Below are positions 47,892 to 59,890 of a stretch of 64,000 bases of DNA, in pieces (position 1 is the stretch's first letter; each line of letters begins with the position of its first letter). A model generated the notes under the pieces. That model was not told the origin of the DNA. It was given only the letters and a program-made list of their open reading frames with translations, and searched no databases. The DNA is from Gyrodactylus bullatarudis (lineage: Eukaryota; Platyhelminthes; Monogenea; Gyrodactylidea; Gyrodactylidae): the NCBI GenBank assembly GCA_012064415.1, contig SSNU01000163.1:124001-188000 (forward strand). The letters are read 5' to 3'. The position numbers and the translations under genes are program-made.

Positions 47892-48860
47892 ATGATATCT
47901 ATTGATGAGGATGAGGCAAAACTCTACGATCGTCAAATCCGTTTATGGGGTCTTAACGCCCAACAACGAATTAAATCTCATACTGTCTTTGTGGACTGTC
48001 TAACTTTTACAACTACAGAAATACTGAAAAACCTAGTATTAGCTGGAATCAAAAGTGTTACTATAGTTCTAGATCCAGCTCAGCCTGATATCAAAGATAG
48101 CTTTTTTATCAATTCGTCTGATATTCCTCTTGAAGAAGAATTTAAGAAAAACGTTTCCGACCTTAACCCTCGCGTATCCATCATAACTGTTCTCAAAGAG
48201 AATTTTACCGATTCTTTGATTGCAGAGGTAAATACAATAGTTTCAACATCCCAACTGCACTCATGGAATGAAAAATTTGATTACTTCCATAAAATTAATC
48301 CAAATGCTAATATCATCCTCTGCTCCTCGTTGGGAAGTCAGGCCATTTCTTATTTCTACTTTGGTACCTACGAGTTCCAAGAAGAGGAAACTATCAAGGA
48401 TGCTTCCTGTTCAAATTCGAGCATAGTCAAGTGTGAGGAATACCCTAAAGTTGACAAATTCATCAAAATGGACCTCAAGACTTTTTATAAGAGTTTCAAG
48501 AAACAAACAAGCATTCCCATTGGTTTCATTCTTTCCAGATTGTTGTTTAAATCCCCCAAAGTCATTCTTAAAGATTGGGAAGCTCATGCAGAGGCCAATA
48601 CATTGAACAGTAGCTTGATTGATCGAAATCTCCTTGATTCCCTCAATGTCAAGGACTGTGTTTCTATAGGAGCAATTTTTGGAGGTTTTGTTTCCCAGGT
48701 TATACTTAAAGCTGTCTCTAAAAACAAGCCACTTGGGGGAAATGTTTTCTTCTTCAATAGTCTAGAATGTTCTGGTCAATTTGATTGGTATCCAAAACCC
48801 GAGGAGAGCGGACCATCTAATCAGGCAGCTCAAGAAATTACAATTGATGAAATTTTATAA
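47892..48860 (+). CDS. SAE1: SUMO-activating enzyme subunit 1 (AOS1)
   Basis: SAE1 pairs with UBA2/SAE2 to adenylate SUMO in the nucleus. It is a single exon of 322 residues. The N terminus EDEAKLYDRQIRLWGLNAQQ followed by RIKSHTVFVDC matches the family hallmark. LKNLVLAGIKSVTIVLD is the Rossmann segment after it, FEEE-like YEFQEEETIKDAS matches HEFVEEKTK of human SAE1, and GAIFGGFVSQVILKAVSKN with NVFFFNSLE matches the C-terminal VVGGILAQEIVKALS...NFFFFDG. The glycine-rich VxLVGxKGLG loop is altered to VFVDCLTFTTTEI, as expected for the subunit that lacks the ATP-binding site. It has no intron, unlike its neighbours. Confidence 0.93.
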   Translation: MISIDEDEAKLYDRQIRLWGLNAQQRIKSHTVFVDCLTFTTTEILKNLVLAGIKSVTIVLDPAQPDIKDSFFINSSDIPLEEEFKKNVSDLNPRVSIITVLKENFTDSLIAEVNTIVSTSQLHSWNEKFDYFHKINPNANIILCSSLGSQAISYFYFGTYEFQEEETIKDASCSNSSIVKCEEYPKVDKFIKMDLKTFYKSFKKQTSIPIGFILSRLLFKSPKVILKDWEAHAEANTLNSSLIDRNLLDSLNVKDCVSIGAIFGGFVSQVILKAVSKNKPLGGNVFFFNSLECSGQFDWYPKPEESGPSNQAAQEITIDEIL

Positions 48861-50348
48861 ATACACTTTATTACTCATGAGATTTATATCTTTACTTTAA
48901 AGTAAAGCAATTAAAATTTGAATAAAATTCCAAACTATTTTAACTATATTTTTCCTCTTTTTTGATAGAAAGCTTAATTTATTTAGGAGAATCTCGAGTT
49001 AAAAGTAAAATATATACAAATATGAATCTTGGTTATTGAGTACCATATGGTTTAATAAAATAATTCGAGTTTATATCTGATGATGATGGAACAAGGTAGC
49101 ATATAAAGAAAGACGTATATGTTGCGAATTTGCAAACCAAAGAGAGAGTAGATGTCAATGTTGAAGGGTGTTGTTGAGAAGGCACGTGAACTTCAATTTG
49201 TTCCTAATTTTTCTCTTCAATTCCTGTAATGCATTGCTTATTCCTCGTTGAATATCACTCAAAATTATTTTAATATATGAAAAAATTCTACTTAGAAGTA
49301 TGCAGATTAAATTATGTATTATAAAACTAAAAGTTACATTAATCTGTTTAGTACAGAGTTCCCCACTATTCAACCCTAGCCTCCTCCCTCATACTGTAAA
49401 GAATTGACTCACAACATTGAAGAATGTCGTAGCCATGATTCACGTTCTTGTTGTAAAAAGTCTCTGTCCCCCTCTCTCTTTATGTGAGTCACACCACCAT
49501 ACCTCCCATGAAAAAAGCTTATTCAAACGTAAACAGATGCAGGGTGGATATCGATTGCTAATCCTATATTCCACAGTGTAGATAATAAAGTAGATTCTTT
49601 CATTTGTATGTATGTTGTGTTGTAAATAATGCATACACAGAAATTGAATGTATGGGATATAATAAAACACCCCCTCCCTCTACCCTTATTGGATATTCAT
49701 AGGGGAAGCCATCTTCTTCCTCTACTCATTGACAGAGAGAGAGAGAACTTGAGGGTGGTCGATAATTTGGAAAATACTGTCCTATTCTCTTATTTTACGG
49801 AATATTTTGAGTATGCAATACAGAGAAAGGATAGTTGGAAAATGCGTATTTTGACCACTGAGTGAAAACACAGCATTAGTGAGAACTCAAGTGTTTGTCT
49901 AAATGAAAAGAAGCACATTTTTCAATTTTTGTAGTAAATAATATTTAGTATATAGAATAATATATTTCTTCTTGTTTTGTCTTAGTTTTTTTTGGTCTAG
50001 TCAAAATTGGAAAATGACGTAGTAGTAACAAACTAGAGGATTGTAAAATCGCATAGCTTCCATTTTCTCTTCCTCCTCCTTTTGATGATGATGATGAAGT
50101 TGTCTCTTAATTCAAAAATACATGGAAAATTTATCGTGCAAATTTGAGGCTTTGTACAATAGATTACATGATAATTTGATTAGCAAGGATTTCTATTGCA
50201 AGGAATGAACCAAATTCTATAAAAATAAACTGAGAAGATGGAAAGATTACACAGGTATGTGTCGATGGGGGGGGGATAAATTGATGATCAGAGGTTGGGC
50301 GGGATAGTTTCACTTAATAATTCGTTTGTAAATCTATTACAATTTTGA
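48861..50348. other. Tail-to-tail intergenic region
   Basis: About 1.5 kb between converging genes, with AATAAA shortly after SAE1 (near 48920), a GATGAT run near 50086-50100 and a G8 tract near 50269. Probably the long 3' UTR of the zinc-finger gene lies in the right part. No gene recognised. Confidence 0.5.
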
Positions 50349-52507
50349 TTAATTCTGTGCAGATGAATTATCGGCAAGGGCATTGTTTTGACCATTTACA
50401 ACTGTAGTTAGGATGTTACTATCAACACCTGAAGCCATAATGGGATAAATGAATTGTTGTCCATTAGCTGATAGGGCAGAGTTTTGCTGGCGTAATTGTT
50501 CCAAGAGGGCTTGTTGCTGAAGTTTAATTTCCTCCTGGTTAGGAAGATTGCCAGAGTTTCCCCCAATATGCTGAGGGTTAACACTGATGGTCTGTTGAGC
50601 TTGTTGAATCTGACGGCCAAGTGCAACCGCCATGACAGCAGCAAGGTTTGAATTAGTACCACTTGATGCATTATAAGTGGTAAATAGCTGATTATTTCCC
50701 ATAGCTGAGGCATTGGGCATGAGAATTTGTTGTTGCTGCTGCTGTTGTTGACCAATTGGGCCTGTGGCCTGAACTGTAGAGAAACCTTGGGGTGTGGCGC
50801 TAAAGAAGGTAGGTATTGGAGTACCATCCTGACCAATTGCCTAAATGAAGGGAAAATAATTTAAAATATATTAAATGTCGGCATATAATATGTGAGGCTT
50901 GAGATGGAAAAACCCTTTTAATAAGCCCAACATTTACCTGAAAAAGTCCATTTTGCTGGGCAATAACTGCGGCGAGATCTTGACTAGAGGCTCCATTCCC
51001 TATGATTGTGGGTAATTGACTGGCAATTGGATTACCCTGTAGGTTAGTTCCACTTGAGTTAGCCTGGATGAGGCCATTTCCATTGGTCAATAGACTTGTA
51101 TTCAGACTGGATAGGGGAACAAGGGATTGATCTGGATCAGTGTTGTTAGTCTTTTTTGATTTTTTCCCCTTGGTTCCACTTCGATTGGGTTTCGGTCCAA
51201 GGGAGTGAATTTGCTCGTGCATTTTTCTTTTATCAGACCGAGAAAAACACTTACCACAAATGCTACAAGGATAGGGTTTAATTCGAGTGTGAATACGTTC
51301 ATGAATTCGAAGTTTATCAGATCGCGTAAAGGACTTGGGACAAAATTGACAATTATACGGTTTAATGCCAGTGTGAATTCGGTGGTGGATTTTAAGTTTA
51401 TCTGAGCGAGTAAACCTCCGGCCACAGGTGGAACATTCAAAAGGTTTAAGATTGAGATGGGTTATTTCGTGAGATTTCATTTTATCTGCTCTAACAAACG
51501 ATTTACCACAAACAGTACACTTGTGAGGTTTTATTTCGGAATGAATAAGTCTATGATTGCGGAGGGACTTCAAGGCACCAAATCTTTTGTGACATTGTTC
51601 ACATTGAAAGGGTTTCAATGCAGGATCTTCAAATTTTGGGGCAGGGAAGTTATAAATTGGAGTGCCATCGGCATTACAGCCAACAGGAAAATTATCTAAT
51701 TTCACCAACATTTCAGATCCATTCCTTAAGGGGTCACTGTTGATACTTTGTTCTGTTTTTTCATTCTCAGTTTTATCCTCTAATTTTAGATTATTTGATA
51801 AATTTTTATCAGATTCTGTCATATCCTTTTTCTCGACCATCTTCTTGCCAGCTTTTCCACGCTTTTTTGGCTTTTTGGGAGTTTGAATTGACCCTGAAGG
51901 TAAAAGGTTTGAGCCATTTTGAGCGTTGATAACAAAAGAACCAGGGAAGAAACTCTGATTAGTATTATTTCCATTCACCTGAGCGGCATTTAGGAGACTA
52001 GTCGGCTGGTAAACTGCAGTAGCATTAGATCCCCCCAAAGCAGTCATTTGATATTGGGGTCTGATTTGTTGGAAAGGAGCCTGCCCTGTTATGGCATATG
52101 AATGTTGATACAAGGCATTCGTTGCTGCAGTCGTCAAAACAGAATCTGAAGAAAAATTTTGTATACCAATATTAGCAAAGTTGGGGATGCTAGCTGTTTG
52201 ATTTGAGTTAGCTGATGAAGCTTGAGTAGAGGATTGTCTAAATTTAATATCATTCTGATTTATTGAAGTTGGCGTACAAACACTTTGCATAATAGCAGGG
52301 GTGTTTGTAGCATTTAGTTGACTCCATGTAGCGATCTGGGGACTTTGAACGATAACTAGATTTAATAGAATTTCAATTATATGATATTAAAATAACAAGA
52401 TTTTAGTAATTCGAACAAATATGAAAATTTATATGCACGAATTACTCACCCGGAATACCATTTCCATCAACAATAGTATTGTTCCACGATAGTAGAACAT
52501 TTTCCAT
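50349..52507 (-). CDS. Five-finger C2H2 zinc-finger transcription factor with Gln/Asn-rich flanks
   Basis: Exons 52507-52450, 52355-50938 and 50840-50349 give 655 residues. Residues about 270-410 hold five consecutive C2H2 fingers: CEQCHKRFGALKSLRNHRLI, CTVCGKSFVRADKMKSHEIT, CSTCGRRFTRSDKLKIHHRI, CQFCPKSFTRSDKLRIHERI and CSICGKCFSRSDKRKMHEQI (each followed by the last His). Linkers are IKPH/LKPF/IKPY type. Repeated RSDK helix residues suggest a repetitive G-rich DNA target. A Lys-rich patch (PKKPKKRGKAGKKM) before the fingers may be a nuclear signal. Both flanks are Gln/Asn/Ser-rich, with a Q9 tract in the last exon, typical of activation domains. The subfamily was not recognised. Confidence 0.9.
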
Positions 52508-52615
52508 TATACAAAATGTTTGAACACTTTGGAAAGTTAAACAACGCTGGATTAAAGTGTAACGAAATTAAATTTTTTGTTTCTATGTGTTCTGGAGAGT
52601 AGATTTGGTTTTGAA
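52508..52615. promoter_or_regulatory. Probable bidirectional promoter (zinc finger / RSPH14)
   Basis: Opposite start codons are 108 bp apart. No core motif recognised; the call comes from spacing. Confidence 0.45.
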
Positions 52616-53813
52616 ATGTCGATTGCCAGGACAACTTCTAGACCATTTGTGCAATATGATGTGAAAAAATCTGATATTGCTTTTGAAGAACGAGCTTATT
52701 ATAAATATGTACTTTGTCAAAAGGTTATCATATAGATTCTGGAAATAGATTCCGAAGATTTTGATCTGGTCAAGAAATCTCTCACTTCCTTGTGTGAATT
52801 TATAAATCAGCCAGAAAATATTATCAAATTAGTTTCTTTAGGGCTATTGAAAAGTTTCAATAAACGATTAGATTATGAGGATGATTATGCCCGCTTAAAA
52901 TCCTTTGAAATAGTCAAGAAATTTTCAAGTACATTTAAAGAAACTATTGAATTTTCTATATTTGAAATTCAAATTTAAAATATTTTTGATTAGGGAACAG
53001 TTTTGGCCATGAGAATGTTAAAAAAGAGATTGATTTTGAAATTCTCAAAAAGGCTCTGTATAAACCTGATCCTCTGTTCAAGGTTCGTGTCGAAGTGTGT
53101 GAAATACTGGAAAGATTTAGCTTATTCCAACAAGATCGTTTCTTTCTGATAGAACACATGCTTCCATATGTTTTTATCGATAATATTCTCAATGAGCATG
53201 ATGACATTCAGCATAAATTCCTGTCGATTTTGATAAACTTCATCGAAATCAAATCAACTCAACTGATCATTTACGGTGCAATGGTCACTATGAAAAAGTT
53301 GCTTAAAACAGAATGCTTAAGTGTTAGAAAAATGTCAGTAGAATGCATTTCGAGGCTATGGTAAGCATTTTTTTAATACTATTTCATACAGTATGAGTAT
53401 CAAGGGAAAATTTGAAGCAATTAGAATCGGTATTGTGAAAGATCTAGCCCATTTCCTCTTGGATATTAATGTAATTATTCAACTTGAAGTTTGTATGGCC
53501 TTGGCAAAGTAACTCTGAATAGTATTAACTTTATGAATAATAAAGTATTGCATTAATAACACCGGGAAAAAGGGAAATTTTGAAAATTGAAAAATTATTC
53601 GAAAAAGTGCTTCTAATTCTTGAGAATAGCTCTGGAGTGGACATGATAAAACCCATGAGATTAATAGAAGTTCTCTGTGAAGTGAAATCAGCTAGAGAGC
53701 TTATGTTGGGCAAAGTTGACATTTTTGAGAAAATTGAGAACAACTCAGATAATTATAGGATTGTGAGAAGGCATGCCAAGTCTTGCAAAGAAGTAATACT
53801 ATGGAAACCCTGA
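52616..53813 (+). CDS. RSPH14: Radial spoke head 14 homologue (armadillo-repeat axonemal protein)
   Basis: RSPH14 belongs to the radial-spoke machinery of motile cilia and sperm flagella. Exons 52616-52708, 52736-52928, 52994-53360, 53392-53508 and 53546-53813 join in phase to give 345 residues; the human protein has 348. The N terminus KKSDIAFEERAYYKYILEID aligns with the human DPTKAAIAYGCRALSKLNEE type start, and SLTSLCEFINQPENIIKLVS with its [20 protein letters not shown]. Further matches are SVRKMSVECISRLW, ALITPGKREILKIEKLFEKV and the C-terminal RHAKSCKEVILWKP. The fold is a series of armadillo repeats. Introns are 27, 65, 31 and 37 nt; ignoring the 27-nt one leaves a stop in frame. Its presence implies motile axonemes in this organism. 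Confidence 0.85.
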
Positions 53814-54116
53814 GATCAACTTACTGTAGTTAGTAAAATATTGATTTATTACAGCTCATCGTCAATGACAACATGAAGAAATTAATAAAAATTGTACTAA
53901 TACTAAAGATGTAAAAGAGAAAGAGATATAGTGTAAAATCACCTAGGTAAATAAATGACAATCAATTAGAAATCATTGAGCAAAGTTGAGTTTTCCCTTC
54001 ACATGCGGTGCACTGCAATCAGACATGTTGATACATGTTTGTATTATTGGCTTAATAAACAAAATTTATTAAAATAGAACTAATCTGTAATTTTATATAC
54101 AAGAAGGAATCACGTT
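53814..54116. other. Tail-to-tail spacer
   Basis: A 303-bp A+T-rich gap between converging genes, with AATAAA-like signals (near 53949 and 54053). Nothing else recognised. Confidence 0.5.
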
Positions 54117-55400
54117 TTAAACTTCAATCTGGAAGTCTTTTCGGGTTTTCTCCACCAACTTGAACATTGAGATAATTTTTTTGTTGACATATTCCTGATT
54201 CTTTCCGTAAAAGTTGAGGTAAATTCCGAATATTATGAGCAAACCAGACCAGATGTAGCTGAAAAAAAAACAAAAAATAAAAATACGTTGAGTAAATGCA
54301 ATTATAAAGTAAAAATCAATAAAGAGTATTAATGATTCTTTAAAATCAATTGAATATTTAACAAAGACTTTTCAAAGTGTTCACGTAATGATTTGAAAGT
54401 TGATTGGGACTCACCCCGAACCAAAAGGCTTTTGGAACAATAGAAATGATGCGATAATTGTCAGAGCCTTTCTAAATGTTGTCATTGTAACTGTAATGAG
54501 TGCTCCATGCGATCTGATTAAAAAATAGATAAATTTTACACCTAGGTAAGAGTTTATTGAGATGACCAATCCCAAGGGGTAGGATATGGTTGGGATTCTG
54601 TTAAAGTCTTGTATGCCTTTGAAGAATCTTCCCTCTAACAAGAGAATTGCGAGGAGAAATATGGATCCAAATAAATGGGCGTAAAATATTAACTCCTTGT
54701 CTCTAATCTGATATATTTTCATTGCCAGTTCTTGCATGTTGGAGAACAGGCCATCGAATATCAGTGCAGAGCAAATTAAGGATAGTCCAAAATAACTGTA
54801 CTGAGGATAAAGATTTACATCTTGAAGAGTGAAAAAAGTCATTCCAATTACAATGAGAACCATGCCTATATACTCGAAAATCGAATATTTTTTCTCTTTT
54901 ACAATAATGACAAATTAAACAAATTACTTTGTATTAGAACACCTATCAACATAACTGGAACGATTTTACAACTTTTAAATGTAGCCTGCATCGGATAATT
55001 CAAATGTTCAAGGGATGCATTTGATAAAAACATTGTTCCCACTGATAAAATTGACGTGGAAAGAAAAATAAGAGAGCTTTCACTAAATTGTAATGAAAAA
55101 TAATCTAACGGAATTATTGGTATCGGTTTATTCTCTGATCTTAACTCCAAGTAGGTGAGAAAAGATATGATTAGAAACATGATCAGAGTGAGTAATCCAC
55201 CATGTGGTTTTAACTCTTCGTAAACAAAAAATTCTTCCTATCAACGAATAAAATAGAGAAATAAATACGTGAAATATTCCAAATGTTATGAAAAATAACA
55301 ATACTCCAAACGAATTAATCACAAATTTTTCTGTGTCATTCCTATGGGTGAAATCAAAGAAGAATATTTTATATTGTTCCTGAATCATAGTTTTCTCCAT
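54117..55400 (-). CDS. SLC35B3: PAPS transporter, SLC35B3 type (Golgi nucleotide-sulfate transporter)
   Basis: It carries the sulfate donor PAPS into the Golgi for sulfation of glycans and proteins. Exons read leftwards: 55400-55269, 55237-54928, 54895-54415 and 54258-54117, giving 354 residues. About ten membrane segments are visible. Family matches: SNASLEHLNYPMQATFKSCK followed by IVPVMLIGVLIQ, ALIFDGLFSNMQELAMKIYQ, SHGALITVTMTTFRKALTII, LLFQKPFG and YIWSGLLIIFGIYLNFYGKN. These fit SLC35B3 better than SLC35B2 (LNYPxQ, GxxIQ). Introns are 31, 32 and 156 nt. The hotdog thioesterase gene follows 116 bp upstream in the same orientation. Confidence 0.92.
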
Positions 55401-55516
55401 CTCATTAGTTTCAAATTTGAAAACTACACAAGAAACCTTTATAACAAAAAGTCATTTTGTTTTATTTTGTTTAAACAAAATTCTGACAATTCAATTGTCT
55501 CTATTTTCGAATTGTT

Positions 55517-56059
55517 CTATTCTCTTTTCGTGCTTTGAATTTTTAAATGCATTTCAATCATTTCCTGAATGCTAGGACCTTTAAGTATATATTTTGTGTG
55601 CGTCCCTCTAGCAAAGATATAATCTCTGTTTTCGTTGAAAATTTCAAAATCCACAGAAACAAGATTATCAAGTAATCCACGAAACTTTGAGGAGAAATAG
55701 AACACATCTTTGATGTTTGTTTGGTCATAAATTCTAATTCATAATGTGAAAAGTTAAAGACTTTACTGTAATGATAAACTTGTTGTCACGTGAATTACAG
55801 GCCCTCTTCTACTGATATCTATTCCGGTGATATTGTCCGCCGCATACATGTAAAAGCCTGTGTTAACACTTTGAAATTGACTTGATATTTCCTCATTAAT
55901 GTTTATTCTTGTAACCAGTTTGTCCTCTGTAACTTCGACCACTTCGAACAGATTTGAATATCTATTGAAATCTTTTGTTTTTGCGAAGGTCTTAAAGATT
56001 TCGTTAATTAAGAATTTGGAAGTAATCGGTTTTGATAGCAGACTACTTTTCAAAACCAT
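55517..56059 (-). CDS. ACOT13: Hotdog-fold acyl-CoA thioesterase, ACOT13/THEM2-like
   Basis: ACOT13 hydrolyses medium- and long-chain acyl-CoA, mostly at mitochondria. Exons 56059-55767 and 55733-55517 (33-nt intron, phase 2) encode 169 residues. The pattern follows human ACOT13: FKTFAKTKDFNRYSNLFEVV at the start, then INEEISSQFQSVNTGFYMYA, DNITGIDI, VIHVTTSLSLQIYDQ and the C-terminal IFARGTHTKYILKG. The usual LHGG active-site turn reads VNTGF, so the residue environment at the catalytic site differs and activity is uncertain. The N-terminal 20 residues are basic and Ser-rich (LKSSLLSKPITSK), compatible with mitochondrial import. Confidence 0.8.
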
Positions 56060-56423
56060 TTTTATCTTGTAAATTAATGATCAAATTAACATACAGTTAT
56101 AATATAACTTGTATTGACATTCGAAGACTAACTAACAAAATTGATCTTCAGAATGCTATATCAATAAAAACAAGGTTAAATGATAATACTACTTATGAAC
56201 ATATTATTCATGTCTGGAAAAAAATTTATTTTACTAATCGAATCTGATTGGTTGAGAATTATTTCTAACCAATCACAACATAAAGTTGTGAATATAATCT
56301 AGTAGTATCGCTAATAAGTTCTTCATTTGAGATCCTTCAAGGAGTGGGATCAATTGTTAGACACTTGGATGATACAAAGGCTCCACTTTGGAACTATTCA
56401 TCAACACTGCTGATAACTGATTA

Positions 56424-59067
56424 ATGGGTATTCACAATAGAAATCCAATAATTTTGGCCTTTTGGCTTCAAATTGTGAGCCTATTCTGACTCAAGTAATC
56501 GAGTCATTCATGAAAAAACTAACAATCTAATTTCCTTTTATCTCAATAGATATTCGCATTGCCAACAATTGGTCTATTCGGCAATCATAGAGGCATTAGT
56601 AACCTAATGTTTCGTGTGGGTTCAGCAATTTTCATGGCCCTCGGATCGATAATATTCATGATGATTTATTCGTTCAACTTTACCAGACCCGTTGATGGCA
56701 GAACACTTTTTAAATTAATTGCAAGTTTTGACGAAAATCAATCCAATTTCAATCATTTTTTAAACCATTTCTTTCTCCCCCTTTAAAGGAAGCCATTTAT
56801 CAAGTATTCTGCGTCTTTATGTACATAATAATTCTGGGAATTTCTGGAACTTCGACATATACAGATAACTTTGCCCTTACCAATGCTATTCAAGTGAGTT
56901 TCCTTTAAATATCCATGATTAATTTCAAAGATATTCCTAGAAATATTTGCCAACTTTGGGTTTTAAAGGGTTGTTTTATCGGCTTAATATCAACTCTCTT
57001 CTCAATGGATCTCTTGGATCTGATTGATAGACTTGAGATTTGCTTTTCTCTTCTTTAAATTACCTGTAGAAAAATCATCTGCATACAAACAAGAGGTATC
57101 ACACACAACAAATATGGATTATTCGCATTTATACATTCGAGAATGTTGATCAAGCTAAAAGAATTCTCGAAAATACCTCCCTTTTAATGTAGAAAGCGCT
57201 TGCTTGTAGTCTTATAAACGCTAATTAAGCATAAGATTTCGAATGTGAACTTTTCAGTCCGATAGGAAATTAATGCACCATTAGATAATCTGTATATTCT
57301 TCATTGATTACGAGAATGAGTATTGAAAATTTTCGAAAATTTACTCTGTGTCTGTATTTATTCTATTCATTTTATTCTTATTACATTCTTGTTATTGCTT
57401 AATTGGATTTAGAAATTGGTGCAAAAAGTTGTATCCCTTCTTGAGAACAGTCTTATTGTATAGATCTCACATCGATCGAAGCCATGAGTTTACCATTAAA
57501 TTCTAAAAAAGAGTATCAAATTGATCATCCATGAAAAGTGTGCAAGGCTGAACCTAGAATACAACTGTATTCTATTCACTTAATTCGCTATTCACGACGT
57601 ATTTATTTACAAAGTATTCAATTCATAGTTTTTCTTACAGTCAACTGGCAAAATTTCCTCATTCCCACAACAACTTAATTTTATTTTCATGCCACTACAG
57701 CTAATCGATAGAGAGGGTCTCGTGTTCAATCTTTTTTCATTTCAACATGAGGCACACGTTGAAAATAAATAAGAATATTTTCAATAAAACAACACCATAC
57801 TTTGTTGGGGGAATATATTTCTACTGCATACATGTATCGGGAGGAATCGTGATCTGTCCCTCACCCACTTGACTGATTTTAGCACACATGAATAAAAAAT
57901 ATGAATATTAACATCATGTGTAGTCATAGGGTAATGTGAGTTTTTACAATCCTTCTCTCAAAAAAATCCAATTGAACTAAATAATATGGTTCTTACTTTT
58001 GTCCTGATTATTATTATTCACGATATCTAATGATGTTTTTGAATGAAGCGGTATTGTAATTTATTATTTTTCAATGAAAAGTAGTATGATAAAATTGTAT
58101 GTATTAGAAAAATTCATTCAACCCACGTACTTTAAGATACTCATCCTTGAGTAGGGCTATTTACAAGAAACACCAAGCACTACTAAAATTAGGTATTTCA
58201 TTGTTGACTCAGTTAGCGGTTATTTTTTGAGTCAAAGATTTTTTAGAGTGCACACCGAGTGCTAAAATTCACTGATCAATCAATCATATAAAAATAGTAG
58301 TTGTAAAATTCCATTTTAGACTACGCGCTTCGACTTATTGATCAGGTTGACATTTTTATCAGTGAATATTACCTTTTTGTCTGAATACTTTATCGAAATA
58401 TCAAGGCAACCAAAGTTGAAGTTCCCTTCTTTCTTCAAATTTTCTCTTCAGAATTTCATCTCAAAGATTTAGAGAATTATTATTTTGTTTTTTTGTAAAT
58501 TTGTTTGTTTAAATGAAGCAAAAGGGAAAAATTACCATTTTGCTAGAGAAAAATCCCTCTTAGGATCGGTGATTCTATGTGTAAAGTTTCATTCATCCCC
58601 AACCTGAGATGGATGTAAATAATACATTTACTAATATGTACACATATATATGTAAATAGAATAATACCAAATTCATCATGAATCATGGGTGATAAATGAT
58701 AATTACATTTGGAGATGTTTCATCCCAACCACCCCCTCTATCCAAAGTACACATTTATTTAAGCCCAAACCGATACAAAAAAGAGAAACATGAATAAACA
58801 TGTAAATAAAAATCAATTGAATGATAAATGGGGTTAGGGCTAGAATTTCGAACCCAAATCCCAAGAAAAACTTGATCTTTTATATAATTTGAACTCTTTT
58901 ATTAATAGAAATGTATTGTTAATTAGATATTTGCTTCCTTCACGTTCGCCTCGTATATAATTGGATGTCTGCTATCGTTGACAGAGTTGATCTGGGAAAA
59001 GAATGAAGTCGTCACTGAATTCAGACCGGCTGGAAGTAACAAGAGTCAGCAGCCAAGAGTCAAGTAA
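56424..59067 (+). CDS. Small tetraspan (MARVEL-like) membrane protein
   Basis: Exons 56424-56474, 56550-56690 and 56789-56893 are all phase 0. Two candidate last exons exist: 56969-57058 (ends FSMDLLDLIDRLEICFSLL) or 58927-59067 (IFASFTFASYIIGCLLSLTE, LIWEKNEV, then a polar tail ending KSQQPRVK). The second gives 145 residues with four membrane segments: PIILAFWLQIIFALPTIGLF, SAIFMALGSIIFMMIYSF, VFCVFMYIIILGISG and FASYIIGCLLSLTELI. Its polar cytoplasmic tail makes it the better final exon. The donor of exon 2 (GTTGAT) is weak. Layout resembles MARVEL/claudin-like proteins, but no family signature was recognised. The intron to the distal exon is about 2 kb, long for this region. Confidence 0.6.
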
Positions 59068-59890
59068 AGGCCCCATTGGTTATAAGACATAACAAACAGT
59101 CTGTATTATCATTAATATCATCATTATTATTATCAGAGATGTATGAAATTGACGCTAAAATTTCATATATACCACCATAGCCTTTTAATCGTTGTTACAT
59201 GAATAGATTCTTGTTATTGCCTTGAATCAATAATCCCTCGGAAAAGACTTGTTGCAACAAAATTGAGATTTATTTGTGAATAAGAGAAATAATAAAATAA
59301 TAACTTGAAGAATTTCTTTTCTTTTCAATTTTAACCTGCTCAATCATGATTCAAAATTCAGGAGTAAGGGATGAAACAGTAATAATCAATTTACTTTAAG
59401 TAAGACAAAGTACAATTTTCGTTTGAACCTATTTTTTGTTGCCTATTTTCCTTTCAATCTACCCAGACACAATGATTTGCGTTCTTTCAAGACAAATGTA
59501 GTAATTAATAAAGTACAATAGTGTATAGTAATTTTCGATAGGCATTGCGCCTATGCTGTGTACCGTTCGAATGATGCGTTAAAATCTCTCTTCATCTAAT
59601 TCAACACTTGTAGATAGTAGGTCCTTCTTTGCCAGTCCAAGGCCTAAACATTTTTCAATCTTTTCAGAAATTTTCTGAATGACTCTAGCTAAATTAGAGA
59701 AAATCCGATTGAATTATAGTATTTTTTACTGTGTATTCATCTTAGGTCAGTCTGATGAATTTGAGTGACTATATATATGGGATTCAGATTGATTATTTGC
59801 ATCAAACATTCAGATAAGGAAACCCTTAAATCCATTTACAACATCCCTGGGAACTTTTCTAAGCCCAAGAGATGTAAAAAGTTATTCTCA
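59068..59890. other. Intergenic region with one possible terminal exon
   Basis: Mostly non-coding. On the minus strand at 59688-59579 a TTTAG acceptor is followed by 36 open codons ending in TAA (RVIQKISEKIEKCLGLGLAK, then KDLLSTSVELDEERF), entered in phase 1. The composition looks like real coding sequence, but no partner exon was identified. Confidence 0.35.

Noticed and set aside
52721..52735. A 12-nt GT-AG intron in RSPH14
   Set aside because: Physically implausible; the donor 12 bases further upstream gives a 27-nt intron in the same phase and a better protein match.
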